Below, in pieces: positions 44,296 to 55,248 of a stretch of 64,000 nt of DNA (the stretch's first letter is position 1; each line of letters starts with the position of its first letter). The notes below the pieces were generated by a model that worked only from the letters and a program-made list of their open reading frames with translations, made no database searches and was not told the DNA's origin. Where the stretch lies: the NCBI GenBank assembly GCA_933228675.1, contig OW121743.1, positions 59,204,081 to 59,268,080 of the forward strand, written 5' to 3'. This DNA is from Stomorhina lunata (taxonomy: Eukaryota; Arthropoda; Insecta; Diptera; Rhiniidae). The position numbers were made by a program, and so were the translations under genes.

Positions 44296-46195
44296 CAGGG
44301 GTGTCATAGAAACCAAGTCGGTTTTTAAATTTCTCGGTTTTGAAAACCAATACTGGTATTATTTGGTGTCGTGAAACCAAGTCGGTTTTGTTATTATTGG
44401 TTTGAAATCAAACAAAATGTTCGAATCAATTGTTTATTATTTCATTTGAATTTTTTGTGAAACATCAAAAATCAAATAAAAAATAAAAATTATTAAAAAA
44501 TAATTTGAAGAAAAATTTTCAGTTTTTTGCGATGTTTGTGGTATAGGTATAAAAAAAAACGCTGCTGTTTGGACAAATGAAGCTTGTATACCCCCTTTTT
44601 TTCGAAAATTACTTACCACTTGTACTGTTATTTTTGTAGCTCATCTAAACTCGATTTAAATTGTAGTTCTATTGTTTTTAGTTTGGGAATCATAGAATTT
44701 ACCCTTTTTTATCCCCCAAAAGGCCGAATTATCTAAAATCCGTTCTTAGTGGATCTTTAAATCGAAAAAGGCACCAGCTGGCCAGTAACGCCTTTGTTTT
44801 AAATAGACATACCAATTTTGAAATGAAATCTGTTAGCTGTAAGTTTCTTGGTTTATTTCCAATACCAAACCAATAATATTATTTTCTGTGACACATAAAA
44901 CCAATAGAAAATGTAGCTCGAACATTTATATTGGAATTCATGACACTAATTTCATTTTGTTTGTCGTTTTCAAAACCAATACCAATGAAATTGGTTTCTA
45001 TGACACCCCCATATTTTGCGGATATAGACAGTGTTTTAACTTTATGGATAAGACGGAAATGTGTTAGCAAATTTTGTATTTAATAAATATTATTGTGCAA
45101 AAAATATATACTGTGACGGACGCTACACCTTTTTCTATACATATTATTCTAAAAAATGCTATATTCAGGGGTGTCATAGAAACCAATTTCATTGGTATTG
45201 GTTTTGAAAACGACAAAAAAATTAAATTGGTGTCATGAATTCCAATACTAATGTTCGAACTACATTTTCTATTGGTTTTATGTGTCACAGAAAATAATAT
45301 TATTGGTTTAGTATTGGAAATAAACCAAACAACTTACAGTTAACAGATTTCATTTCAAAATTGGTATGTCTATTTAAAACAAAGGCGTTACTGACCAGCT
45401 GGTGACTTTTTTCTATTTAAAGATCCACTAAGAACGGATTTTTGATAAAAAAGGGTAAATTATATGATTCCCAAACTAAAAACAATAAAACTAAAATTTA
45501 AATCGAGTTTGGATCAGCTACAAAAATAACAGTACAAGTGGTAAGTAATTTTCGAAAAAAAGGGGAGAAAAAGAGAAAATTTTTTGTTGGTACTTTTTAG
45601 CTTTAATTTTCAAATAAAAAGAGATGGGTGAAAAGTTTACATAGAATTTTTTATCATGTAATAAGATAAAAGCAAGTTTTGGTACTTTTTTGTGTCTTTT
45701 TAATCAATGAACCTTATCGACAAACATAAAAAATTTAAAAAATGGGGAAAATTGTAAGGCTAGAATATTCTTTGTGTAAAGGTACTGGCGAAGCAAATGC
45801 ATATCAATTTAACGGATATCCCATGTAAGTGACAATCGTCTATTGATTGGCTGTGGTTTGTTTCTTGGTGTAGGTAGATTAAATTTTTTTCATTCAGTCA
45901 TTCCATTATTTTGGGGTATACAAGCTTCATTTGTCCAAACAGCAGCGTTTTTTTTTTTATACCTATACCACAAAATTTTTCTTCAAATTATTTTTTAATA
46001 ATTTTTATTTTTTATTTGATTTTTGATGTTTCACAAAAAATTCAAATGAAATAATAAACAATTGATTCGAACCTTTTGTTTGATTTCAAACCAATAATAA
46101 CAAAACCGACTTGGTTTCATGACACCAAATAATACCAGTATTGGTATTCATAACCGAGAAATTTAAAAACCGACTTGGTTTCTATGACACCCCTG
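44296..46195. mobile_element. head-to-head pair of TIR elements, family F (giant inverted repeat)
   Basis: The outer ends are CAGGGGTGTCATAGAAACCA at 44296 and its complement ending at 46195; the first 57 bp of the two arms are almost identical. Inner ends of the same type lie at 45010 (ATGACACCCCC) and 45176 (CAGGGGTGTCATAG). So there are two copies in opposite orientation, 44296-45011 (716 bp) and 45176-46195 (1,020 bp), separated by 164 bp. The right copy has about 350 bp (45560-45915) absent from the left. There is no transposase. A CTGTGAC-GACGCTACAC motif occurs in the spacer (45111) and beyond the right end (46314). The target duplication is unclear. Confidence 0.75.
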
Positions 46196-47816
46196 ATTAA
46201 CATCTATATATTTTTAGCCTTATGTAATGCATACTATAAGTTCTCTTTACGAACCACGTTTAATTGCAGAAAAAAGAAAAATTGCACTAGTCAAATAAAA
46301 AAAACCTTTATTTCTGTGACGAACGCTACACACTGTGAGCCCTGTTTTACTTGACGTTATTTAAGTCACTCCAATTACTTTTGATGGGGTCTTTTACATC
46401 TAATTGTATGAAATTATGCAGACTTTAAGCCCCTACTGAAACTTGATACCTAAATGGATGTTTTTGCGATTTCTATGAACTTTTTAAAAACCTTTTAAAT
46501 AATTTAAAAAAAATTCGAGATGGGTGCAGACCTGCCATTTACGAACAGACTAATCAAAAATTGTATCCTTTATATATTTTAAAGGATCAATGTATGGTAA
46601 ATTTTTCCATAAACGCAAATATTTGATTTTGACAGTTTTAAAATTTTGTCCTTGGTTTAATGTTGATCGGATTTGCCCATATTCAAAAAAATTGTGTTCG
46701 TGTAAATAATTTTATGAAAAAATTAAATTTGATTATTTGTCTTGTTATTTAATATAAGAGATTTTTTTCATTATTGTTATTTTCAATTTAATATTATTTA
46801 AGTAAATGCGAAGAAAAGAAATACAAAAAATTAACTCAATTTACATAAACAAATTAAATTATTTGAACATGTGTGTTTTACTTATTATTTTATGTTTGTA
46901 CGTATACGAGTGCTCGTATTCGTATGTATTTAGGAATTTTAAATGAAATTTTTCAAAACTCTATTGTAATCACATTTTTATTTTATTATATTATTTTCTC
47001 GACAAACATCTGCAGCTTTTAAAAATTTCCAGAGTTATTAATTAATTGTGTACACATACACTCACACACTCGCACACTCACTCCCAAAACCACAAATACT
47101 TCCATACGAAAAATTTTATTTAAATTTTCTTTTTAACTATCGATCGACTGAATGAATGTCTTGTTGGAATTTTTTCACATTTTCTTCTTGTTTTTTTTTT
47201 TTTCTTTCATATTTTGCAAAGTTTTAGAAATTTATAGCATTTATTTTTTTTTTTTTTTTAGTTTGAGTTTTATTTTCAAAACTTGTTTGCAGTTGATTTT
47301 TATTATTCGTTGGTAATTTTGTTGGTTTGATTCTTTTGTTGTTGTTGCTTTAGTTGTAGTTGTTACTGCTTTTATTGTGAATTGCAATAAAATAGTTTAA
47401 AAATTATTATTTGCATAAATAAAGTAAAAAAGTTAATGGGTAAAATCAAAAAATAAAATTGTGCTGGAAAACCAAGCCCAAGTAACAAAATAATGCGGCT
47501 GAGGAGTAATCGGAATTTAAAAATTTATGTATTTGATAATTAAATATGTAATGCATTTCATTTGATTAAACTGAATCGTATTGACTTACTTTGACTTAAA
47601 AAAAAATTATTCGACATTTTGTTGGAATTTTGATAAAATCGTGACTTTAAATTTAATAAAATTTTCATAGAGAATGACGTCTGAAATGCAGTATAAGACA
47701 CGCAGAATAAGACAATAGTATAAGAGATACTCGTAGATTGTTGTATTATACTCAGGACAAGAAATAGAATAGTATTCTTTACTCAGTAGAAGATATAGAA
47801 TTAAGTCATACTTACT
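46196..47816. other. AT-rich non-coding sequence
   Basis: Nothing recognised except A/T-rich filler, CA-type sequence (47049-47080) and T-runs (47188-47205, 47245-47262). 46320-46560 is somewhat more complex but has no ORF or TIR. Confidence 0.5.
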
Positions 47817-48504
47817 TAATTGGCCTATATTCACAACCTTTTAAGGTCAAAGGTCGAGCATATTTTAGAATTTCATGCGCTTCGATCTTGTGCGCATATT
47901 CTTCAATTTTGTAGCTTTGAAAGATTTTCTTCTACTTGGTGTTTTCATCCAAGTTTTTCGAACATTTTTCTCCCTGGGGTATTTTTATCCGTACTCGCGA
48001 TATGTCCTTGTCAACGCACTAGCTGCTATTTAATGCATTTAACTATGTCGATGTGAGCGTACAGCTTATACAGCTAATGGCTTAATCGATGTCGATATTT
48101 ATTAATAACGCAGACCGGTTCAAAGATTTTTCGAAGTATCTTTCTTCATCAGTTTTGTTTTTGATTCATTGACAACTAGACCAATTTTCATTGATTCCCT
48201 CTCAATACTTGAAAAGACGACAGTCACCTCGCGCAATTTGCGACCCACGATATCAATTTCATGGGACTTTTGTGCACTGGGCAAATAACACTGAGAATCC
48301 AATCGTCTGGCATTGTTCTTCTAACCATATGTGAGAGAAAGGGACCTACTACACAAAACAAGAGGTAGGGAAGACCTACGAGCGTTTTCAAGGTTGACCA
48401 ACACGTTCCTGACGTCATGAGATGTATCGCTTTCAAATGTGACCAATACCAACAAGCTCAGTGATGGTACACCAAAGTGAACAAAATCCTTAGGTCCCTT
48501 TCTA

Positions 48505-49395
48505 AAGGGTGGTTAAATTGTAAGGGCCGATGTTGAATGTGAACCACACCTAAACGCCAATTTTTTTTCCAAATTTTATTTGACATTTCTCTATTTCAGA
48601 CTTACTCAATTTGAACCATGGAGAGATACACAATCCAACAACGTGTTAAAGTTATCCAGACTTATTATGAAAATGGGAGTTCAAATCAAAATGCATATCG
48701 TGATTTTTTTGGTCAATTTGATCGTCCAAATGTGCGTACAATCGCAAAAATCGTGGAAAAATTCGAGCAAACCGGGTCTGTAGAAGATGTGAGAACACCA
48801 GTGCATGCTCGCACAGCTCGTACTGCAGAAAATATTGCTGCTGTTCGCGATAGTGTAGCTGAGGCCGGTCAGGCAGTTACTGTGAATGGTGTTCGCTATC
48901 GTGAGATGATAAAGAACTTTTTATGACCCAAATTGGAAGATATGGATGTGGACGATATGTGGTTTCAGCAGGACGGTGCCACTTGCCACACAGCTAACGA
49001 AACAATGGCTCTTTTGCGCAACAAATTCAATGGCTGTGTTATCTCACGTAATGGCGATGTCAATTCGCCGCCAAGATCATGTGATTTGACATCTTTGGGG
49101 TTATTTGAAAGAAAAGGTGTACGTCAATATTCCAGCAACAATTCAAGAGCTAAAGGATCAGATAATTCATCACATTAACGGCATAGAACCTCCATTATGC
49201 CTCGGGGTCATCGTAAATTTGGACCATCGGATGGAGGTGTGTTGCTGTGGTCGCGGCGCCCATTTGGCCGATATTTTGATCCATACATAATTGAGTAATA
49301 CCAATACATCATAATAAAATAAAATTACAATAATTTCCTAAATAGTTTGTGTTTTATTCAAAATCAACATCGGCCCTTGAAATTTAACCACCCGA
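48505..49395 (+). mobile_element. DD41D element, lineage 3, internally deleted (891 bp)
   Basis: TA flanks at 48503-48504 and 49396-49397. The ends are AAGGGTGGTTAAATTGTAAG and, read inward from the right, TCGGGTGGTTAAATTTCAAG; both continue into GGCCGATGTTGA. It is inserted in LINE B. The interior lacks roughly 400 bp compared with the 1.3-kb lineages, including the D1 region. Confidence 0.88.
48618..49290 (+). pseudogene. DD41D transposase, lineage 3, deleted and frameshifted
   Basis: Starts MERYTIQQRVKVIQTYYENG at 48618. The helix-turn-helix part is intact to about AAVRDSVAE, then jumps straight to QAVTVNGVRYREMIKNF, so the catalytic D1 segment is gone. A stop at 48924-48926 precedes the D2 block WFQQDGATCHTAN (D2 codon at 48972). 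Near 49095 the D3 motif is destroyed by a small deletion: PPRSCDLTSL is followed by out-of-frame sequence, and KEKVYVNIPATIQELKDQI continues in another frame. The C-terminal GAHLADILIHT is the family tail. It cannot encode an active enzyme. Confidence 0.88.
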
Positions 49396-50123
49396 TATTT
49401 TGCGCATCACCATATTATAGTTTCCATAAGTTGGACATACGCCTTATTGATATCGATATCTTTCTAAAGTTCGACGAGTAGCTACTAACTGTAGAGTTGC
49501 CATGTAGGCTGTATTTTTCTCAGCAGTGGCATTGCGGTACTCCTCGACATACCAAGAGTTTTTAGAAAGAGGGTTTTGGAACCCTAATACATATTTTGCA
49601 GCAGTTTTCATGGAGTTGGCAATATGTTCTCACAGAGTGCTGAGAATATTTTCTCAGATTAATTGGGAGCAATTTGATGGAATTGTAGCTTTGCTATGTA
49701 AAATTTTCTTTGTTTTTCCGTCTGTATTTTCCGCGACACACCCACACGTGTTCTCACCTTGGCATCAACACGATTAGGTTTCGTATTCTTTTGCTGATCA
49801 TGAATCCGCAACCATTTATTCCTTTTTTTCGCTTTTTTATGTAAGTTATTTTTTTCCAGGTGATACCACAAGGAGGAAGTGTTCACAGTTTAAGAAGAAG
49901 GATAACGAAGATAAGTCTGGGCTTACCAAGTTAAGACCAACCAGAACATCACCCCTTATACTCTTATACATGAAAAATGTCCTATATTCGGTATAGGAGA
50001 TAAAAAAATATGCCTTAAAATTACAAAAAGTTTAAATTTTGTTATAAAATTTAATATAAATCAATTGAAATAAAAAACTTTTTTTTAATAACTTACGTTT
50101 ATTTTCTTAAAATTAACGAAAAC

Positions 50124-51762
50124 AAGTAAGAAAGCGCTATAGTCGGTCAAGCCGACCATACGATACCCTTCACCACTAAGGTCAAAGGTGTTATTTTTCG
50201 TGTGTAAAGACAAATATTTGCTAAATTTTGCCATCATACAAACATTTTCTCAAAACGTATATATTCAACCTGTTTCCGTCATTTGGACTTATATGAGAGC
50301 TAGGGTCAAATGCGGACCGATTAACTCGAAATTTGGCAAATTGATTACAGTTGTTACAAAAATTATGTATGCAAAAAATAAACTCAAAATTTTCATTATC
50401 TTTAGATTTACGAGCGTTTTAGTGATTTTTTGTCTCATTTAGTGCGTTTTTGAAGAAGAGTTTGTATGGGAGCTATGGTCAAATGTGGACCGATTTCAAC
50501 GAAATTTGGTATATTGATTTAAGTTTACACAGGCAGTATCTGTTTTAAATTTCATGAAAAAATATTGACATTTGTGGCCAATATAGCAATTCCGGGAAGT
50601 GGGACCTATGGGAGGTACCATAAATAAAGGACCGATTTCGACCAATTTCAATAGCCATGGTCCCATTATCAGAAAAATTATCTGTGCCAAATTTTATCAA
50701 ATTATCTTTAGAATTGCGACCTGTAGTTTGATTACAAGGTTTACATGGGGGTCCAGCCAGCCAGCCAGACGGACGGACATCGCTAAATCGACTCAGAAAG
50801 TGATTCTAAGTCTATTGGTATACTAAAAGGTGGGTGTAAGACAAATATTTCTATGCGTTGCAAACATCAGCACAAACTTATAATACCCTTTCCGCCTATG
50901 GTGGTGAAGGGTATAAAGAAGGAAACACACACACACACTGCAAGCAAATTATTAAGGAAAGAAAAGAAAAACAAGTAAGAAAGCGCTATAGTCGGTCAAG
51001 CCGACCATACGATACCCTTCACCACTAAGGTCAAAGGTGTTATTTTTCGTGTGTAAAGACAAATATTTGCTAAATTTTGCCATCATACAAACATTTTCTC
51101 AAAACTTATATATTCAACCTGTTTCCGTCATTTGGACTTATATGAGAGCTAGGGTCAAATGTGGACCGATTATCTCGAAATTTGGCAGATTAATTACAGT
51201 TGTTACAAAAATTATGTATGCAAAAAATTGACTCAAAATTTCTATTATCTTTAGATTTACGAGCGTTATAGTGATTTTTTGTCTCATTTAGTGCGTTTTT
51301 AAAGAAGAGTTAGTATGGGAGCTATGGTCAAATGTGGACCGATTTCAACAAAATTTGGTACAGTGATTTTAGTTGACATAAGCAGTATTTGTTTTAAATT
51401 TCATGAAAAAATATTGATATTCGTGGCCAATACAGCAATTCCGGGAAGTGGGACCTATGGGAGGTACCATAAATAATGGGCCAATTTTGACCAATTTCAA
51501 TAGCCATGGTCCCATTATCAAAAAAATTATCTGTGCCAAATTTCATCAAATTATCTTTAGAATTGCGACCTGTAGTTTGATGACAAGGTTTACATGGGGG
51601 TCCAGCCAGCCAGACGGACGGACATCGATAAATCGACTCAGAAAGTGATTATAAACCTATTGGTATACTAAAAGGTGGGTCTAAGACAAATATTTCTATG
51701 CGTTACAAACATCAGCACAAACTTATAATACCCTTTCCGCCTATGGTGGTGAAGGGTATAAA
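50124..51762 (+). repeat. two complete A1 repeats in tandem (849-bp period)
   Basis: Copies at 50124-50917 and 50970-51762, each complete with the 5' ACAAGTAAGAAAGCGCTATA end and the 3' hairpin (TATGGTGGTGAAGGGTATAA). The 53-bp spacer (GAAGGAAACACACACACAC and onward to GGAAAGAAAAGAAAAA) recurs after the second copy at 51763-51816. So the unit duplicated was A1 plus downstream flank. These are the least decayed A1 copies in the window. Confidence 0.8.
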
Positions 51763-51849
51763 GAAGGAAACACACACACACTGCAAGCAAATTATTAAGG
51801 AAAGAAAAGAAAAATAACACCAATTACACTGTGCTAGTGAAAAAAATCG

Positions 51850-52050
51850 ACAGACCTAGTGGGTAAAGATAATTCGAGTACGCTGAATTTAATGGTGCTA
51901 ACCGTTTTTTTTAGGTTAGCTCTAGTTTTAGAGATATAGCGCTATTTAAAAAATGGAGGAGGTTGCGTAAAAAATATTCGAGTAATTTGAAAACTGTTTA
52001 TTTTCTTGAACTAAGTAAAAAAAATCAAAATTCGGCAACTCAGGGGATGA
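51850..52050 (+). repeat. repeat C, copy 1
   Basis: Contains GGTTAGCTCTAGTTTTAGAG, then AATATTCGAGTAATTTGAAA, then CTTGAACTAAGTAAAAAAAA and AATTCGGCAAC. The same series in the same order is at 63805-63960, and inverted at 55078-55235. Copies 1 and 2 face each other around 3 kb of DNA. Confidence 0.65.
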
Positions 52051-52126
52051 CCTCTACTTATGCAATGCATTGTGTTGGAAGTAGAAAAATAGGTAATGGG
52101 AGGGAGGTAAGATGGAGTAGTGTTTA

Positions 52127-53545
52127 CACTGAGGGAAAAATCTAATCTAATCGGACTTAAATCAAGTCGGAAACGTCGTAAAAGTCTGTTAAGCTTGAAA
52201 ATCCTAAAATCAAGTCGAAAATCTTATTTTTAGAACGATAATTCTTAGGTTGGTTTTTAAGCTGCTTCGTTCTTAATTTAAGAATAAAAATGTTGTTTTA
52301 AGAATCATGCATTCTTAAAGTAAGATTAATGTGGGCTTATTTCAAGTCTGACTCAGGCTTAGTTTAAGAATGTTTGTTCTTATTTGAAGAACGTTCCCTC
52401 TTAATTTAATGCTTTTCGAAATTCGAATACGCCATTCGAAATTCGAATACGCCATAAACCCAGCAAACAAAATAAAAGATTTTATATTATTATTTTTTTT
52501 TTTTTCAATTTATTGTAGTTTTATTAAAATATATGTAATTAAAATAATGAAAATTCATACGCTTTTGTGTATATAATATATTTATATATACTTAAGTCTT
52601 ATAAATGCTTTACCACTATTTATAAAATATACATGTAAAGGAGGGCTAGTAAAGTTACATATATTTATAATATTTACATTGACTTTTCACAGTTTCTAGC
52701 CAGTCTTCCACTTTCGATGGCATTGACATTGTACCGTCGTCTATTCCAAACTACAATACATAGATGTTTATAAATCTTTTATAATGATTAGTTTCTCTTA
52801 AAATATCTCTACCTGTTCTTTCTTCCAAAAAAACAATTTCTCACGAATTTCCAAGTCGAACTCTTTTAAAAGTTTTTTTCAAACTTTCCTCGTCTTGGTT
52901 CCCGGCGGAATGCTGAAATTGTTCTTTTTCAACATTTAAAAGTACAAACTCACTAGAACTATTTGGTGGAAATCCTCAGATTGTCTGGAGATTGAACCCC
53001 GACTGGCTTTCAATGGTTTGGAGATCTAACCCTGATTGGCCTTCTATGGTTTCTTCTCCAGGAGTATTTAAACTGTTTTCCTCCGCCGGAATAACTGCTT
53101 CAATAGCCACAGTCATCTAATTATTTGCAGAGCTTTCATCAATATTTAAAATTTAAGAATTTTCCATTGGAACAGATTGTTTGTTTAACTTTTATTAATT
53201 TTCACCTTAACACGCTGAAAGAAAAGCACAACTAAAGAAATTTTCGCATACAGAAATGTTTTTTTTTTTATTTAAAATCGTTTTGCATTAAATTAAGAAT
53301 TTTATGCTTGTTTTAAGAATTTTTAGATTTAAAAAAAATTATTCTTGACGTAATCTTAAGTCAAGAATTTTATTCTTAATTTAGGGTTTTTATTCTTATT
53401 TCAAGATCTCAATCTTGATGTAACACCGCAATTCTTAATTTTATCTTCATTTAACTTTTTTGCAGGCTTGATTTGTTCAAAATTTCAGTTTTCTAAAAGT
53501 AAGCCCGACACAGCTTGATTTTAACCCGCAGCTTTTCTCTTAGTG
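52127..53545. mobile_element. TIR element H (1,419 bp) with a captured or own coding relic
   Basis: The left end CACTGAGGGAAAAATC starts at 52127 after TA. The right end GCTTTTCTCTTAGTG finishes at 53545 before TA. Arms are rich in AAGAAT / ATTCTT words, echoing the AGAATAA words of element D, so both belong to one style of foldback transposon. The central 550 bp is different: it has protein-like sequence on the minus strand, described separately. Confidence 0.7.
52655..53190 (-). pseudogene. unknown protein fragment with a 62-bp intron, inside element H
   Basis: The minus strand reads, from 53150 down, AIEAVIPAEENSLNTPGEET and further acidic, low-hydrophobicity sequence; then NSSSEFVLLNVEKEQFQHSA and NQDEESLKK. 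At a run of seven A the frame shifts, continuing as LLKEFDLEIREKLFFWKKEQ to a donor (CAG/GTAGAG, exon end 52813). A 62-bp intron (52812-52751) ends in TATTGTAG, and the next exon reads FGIDDGTMSMPSKVEDWL to a stop at 52655. Phase is 0 on both sides of the intron. In-frame stops also occur in the upstream part. The splice-site placement and matching phase are strong signs of former coding function. No family was recognised. It may be the C-terminal end of the transposon's own protein or a host gene piece. Confidence 0.5.
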
Positions 53546-53547
53546 TA

Positions 53548-55030
53548 TGGCTTTAAATTTACCTATTTTGCAATTGGCTGGAAAAACGTCTGCGGTAAGT
53601 GAATTCCACATCGATCACGGCTGTAGAATGAATTTTTTCTGTAGTATGCTGTTTGGTATATCGTTCAATCGACCACAAAGAAATGAGCTCTAACATAATG
53701 ACGTGTATTGCGTAAAAAAGTCCGAGTTTCAGGAACAAGTTCCCTGATTTCATTAGAGCACATTCCAAAGTAGTAACGATAGAACAGTGTGACACAACCC
53801 ACATTGTGACGGTGCTCTAGTGAATCAATAGAGTTGGATACTCTACTGTCACCAATAAGCACCTTCGCCCTCTCCTGCACTCGGTCGAGAAGCTCGAAAA
53901 TAACTTTGAAACACCGGCTCATACATGAGAGTTGTATTTCATTTTCGGTCGAATATAGGTGGTGTAAATAGTAAGGAGATCAGATGGAGTGAAGTATCTC
54001 TTACACCGTTTAAGAAAACCGAGACACTTGAATGCTTCTTTCGACACTTGAAAAATGTGATCAGTCCAACGGACATCACATTGAATTCTCATGCCCAAAA
54101 CATCAAGAGTATCTGATTTCTCTATATTTTCATAACCCATTAATAAAGATGAAGTAACATGATCTGCCATGCGTTTGTGCGTAAGCATACAACACTAAGA
54201 TTTCCGCTCATTAAAATCGACTCTATTCGCATGACCCCATTCTGAGATTGTTTCTAAATCGCGGTTTAATGATTCATTCATTCAAGCTCTAAAAGGTTTG
54301 GTCTATGATTGAATGAATACGAAGGGCAAATGTTACTATCATCTGCAAAAGAGAAAATAGGATTGGAAGTTTGACGTAGAGGTCGTTTATAAAGATAAGA
54401 AATAGGGTAGGAGAAAGAACGGAGCCTTGCGGTACCCCTGAATTTAGCTTAAAATCGTTTGATGAGATCCCATCTACAACAACTCTTATAGTGGGATCTC
54501 TGAGGAAGCTCGATATAAATCGAGAGAAGCTATCACCGACACCAAAAGCAATAAGTTTTGGTAGAAGTGCTACGTGCCACACTCTATCAAACGCCTTGGA
54601 AATATCCAGAGCCACAACTTTACTTTTGCCAAAACGGTGTATTGAATGACACAATTTTTCCGAAAGGAAGGCTAGCAGGTCTCCCGTAGAGCGTTCCCTA
54701 CGAAATCCATACTGAAAAGGTTAGCTGAAAAGGTTAGCTAATGGACGCGAAAGCGTCGAACAGCACTACTTCAAGACCAGTGCTGGAATACCATCCGGCC
54801 CTGACGACTTGTTTATGTTGAGATCTGCTAAAACCCTTTTTACAGCACGGGCGCGAAAGAATATCTTTGGCATAGTTACAGATACTCTTTCGACCTTTTT
54901 CACGTCTTTTACTTTGGCACATGTACGCCTTTCACGTTTGCGTTGCGAATTAGTAACTGGATTTTGGTTATTACGCCAGTTACTGAAAGCTTCATCTCGG
55001 GATCTGACTGCTTGTTTGTACTCTGATTAA
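53548..55030 (-). mobile_element. jockey/BS-like LINE, reverse transcriptase to C terminus
   Basis: Minus strand. VLADLNINKSSGPDGIPALV (about 54770-54830) is the segment before RT domain 1. Motif A VVALDISKAFDRVWH (54575-54620) carries the first catalytic aspartate. SSFLRD and VVVDGISS follow, then motif B SGVPQGSVLSPTLFLIFIND (about 54390-54450). Motif C FADD is readable only in a shifted frame near 54340. CDVRWTDHIFQVSKEAFKCL (54020-54080) and LLDRVQERAKVLIGDSRVSN (53830-53890) are the post-RT region. A frameshift before FADD and a stop after ALVLK show that it is dead. This is the best copy of the family also seen at 25650 and 30191. Confidence 0.85.
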
Positions 55031-55077
55031 ACCAAGTTTTTCAAAAATTTGCTTTTTATAGGATTTTTTTGAAAAAA

Positions 55078-55235
55078 AATTTTGTTGCCGAATTTCGGTT
55101 TTTTACTTAGTTCAAGAAACTTAACAGTTTTCGAGTTATGCGAATATTTATTGTGCAACCTTTTTAATTTTTTTATAACGCTATATCTCGAAAACTAGAG
55201 CTAACCTAAAAACGATTAGCACAATTGAATTCAGC
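55078..55235 (-). repeat. repeat C, copy 2 (inverted relative to copy 1)
   Basis: The complement of copies 1 and 3: GTTGCCGAATTTCGG, then CTTAGTTCAAGAAACTTAAC, then ATATCTCGAAAACTAGAGCT and TAACCTAAAAACGATTAGCA. It lies 13 bp from the start of element D copy 2. Confidence 0.65.
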
Positions 55236-55248
55236 TCTAGGTCTCCCT

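Larger units (their letters stand above)
47817..49955 (-). mobile_element. LINE family B, longest copy, split by a DD41D element
   Basis: Minus strand, 3' end at 47817 (TTTAAAAGGTTGTGAATATA). Reading upstream from there: SIERESMKIGLVVNESKTKL (about 48135-48195, the segment after the catalytic RT motifs), then RTMPDDWILSVICPVHKS (48260-48315, the segment before them). The palm between is deleted. The DD41D element at 48505-49395 follows. Beyond it KNSWYVEEYRNATAEKNTAY (about 49500-49560) is the linker between endonuclease and RT (usual wording WFDEEC). The two halves of the LINE flank the transposon, so the LINE was there first. Confidence 0.7.
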
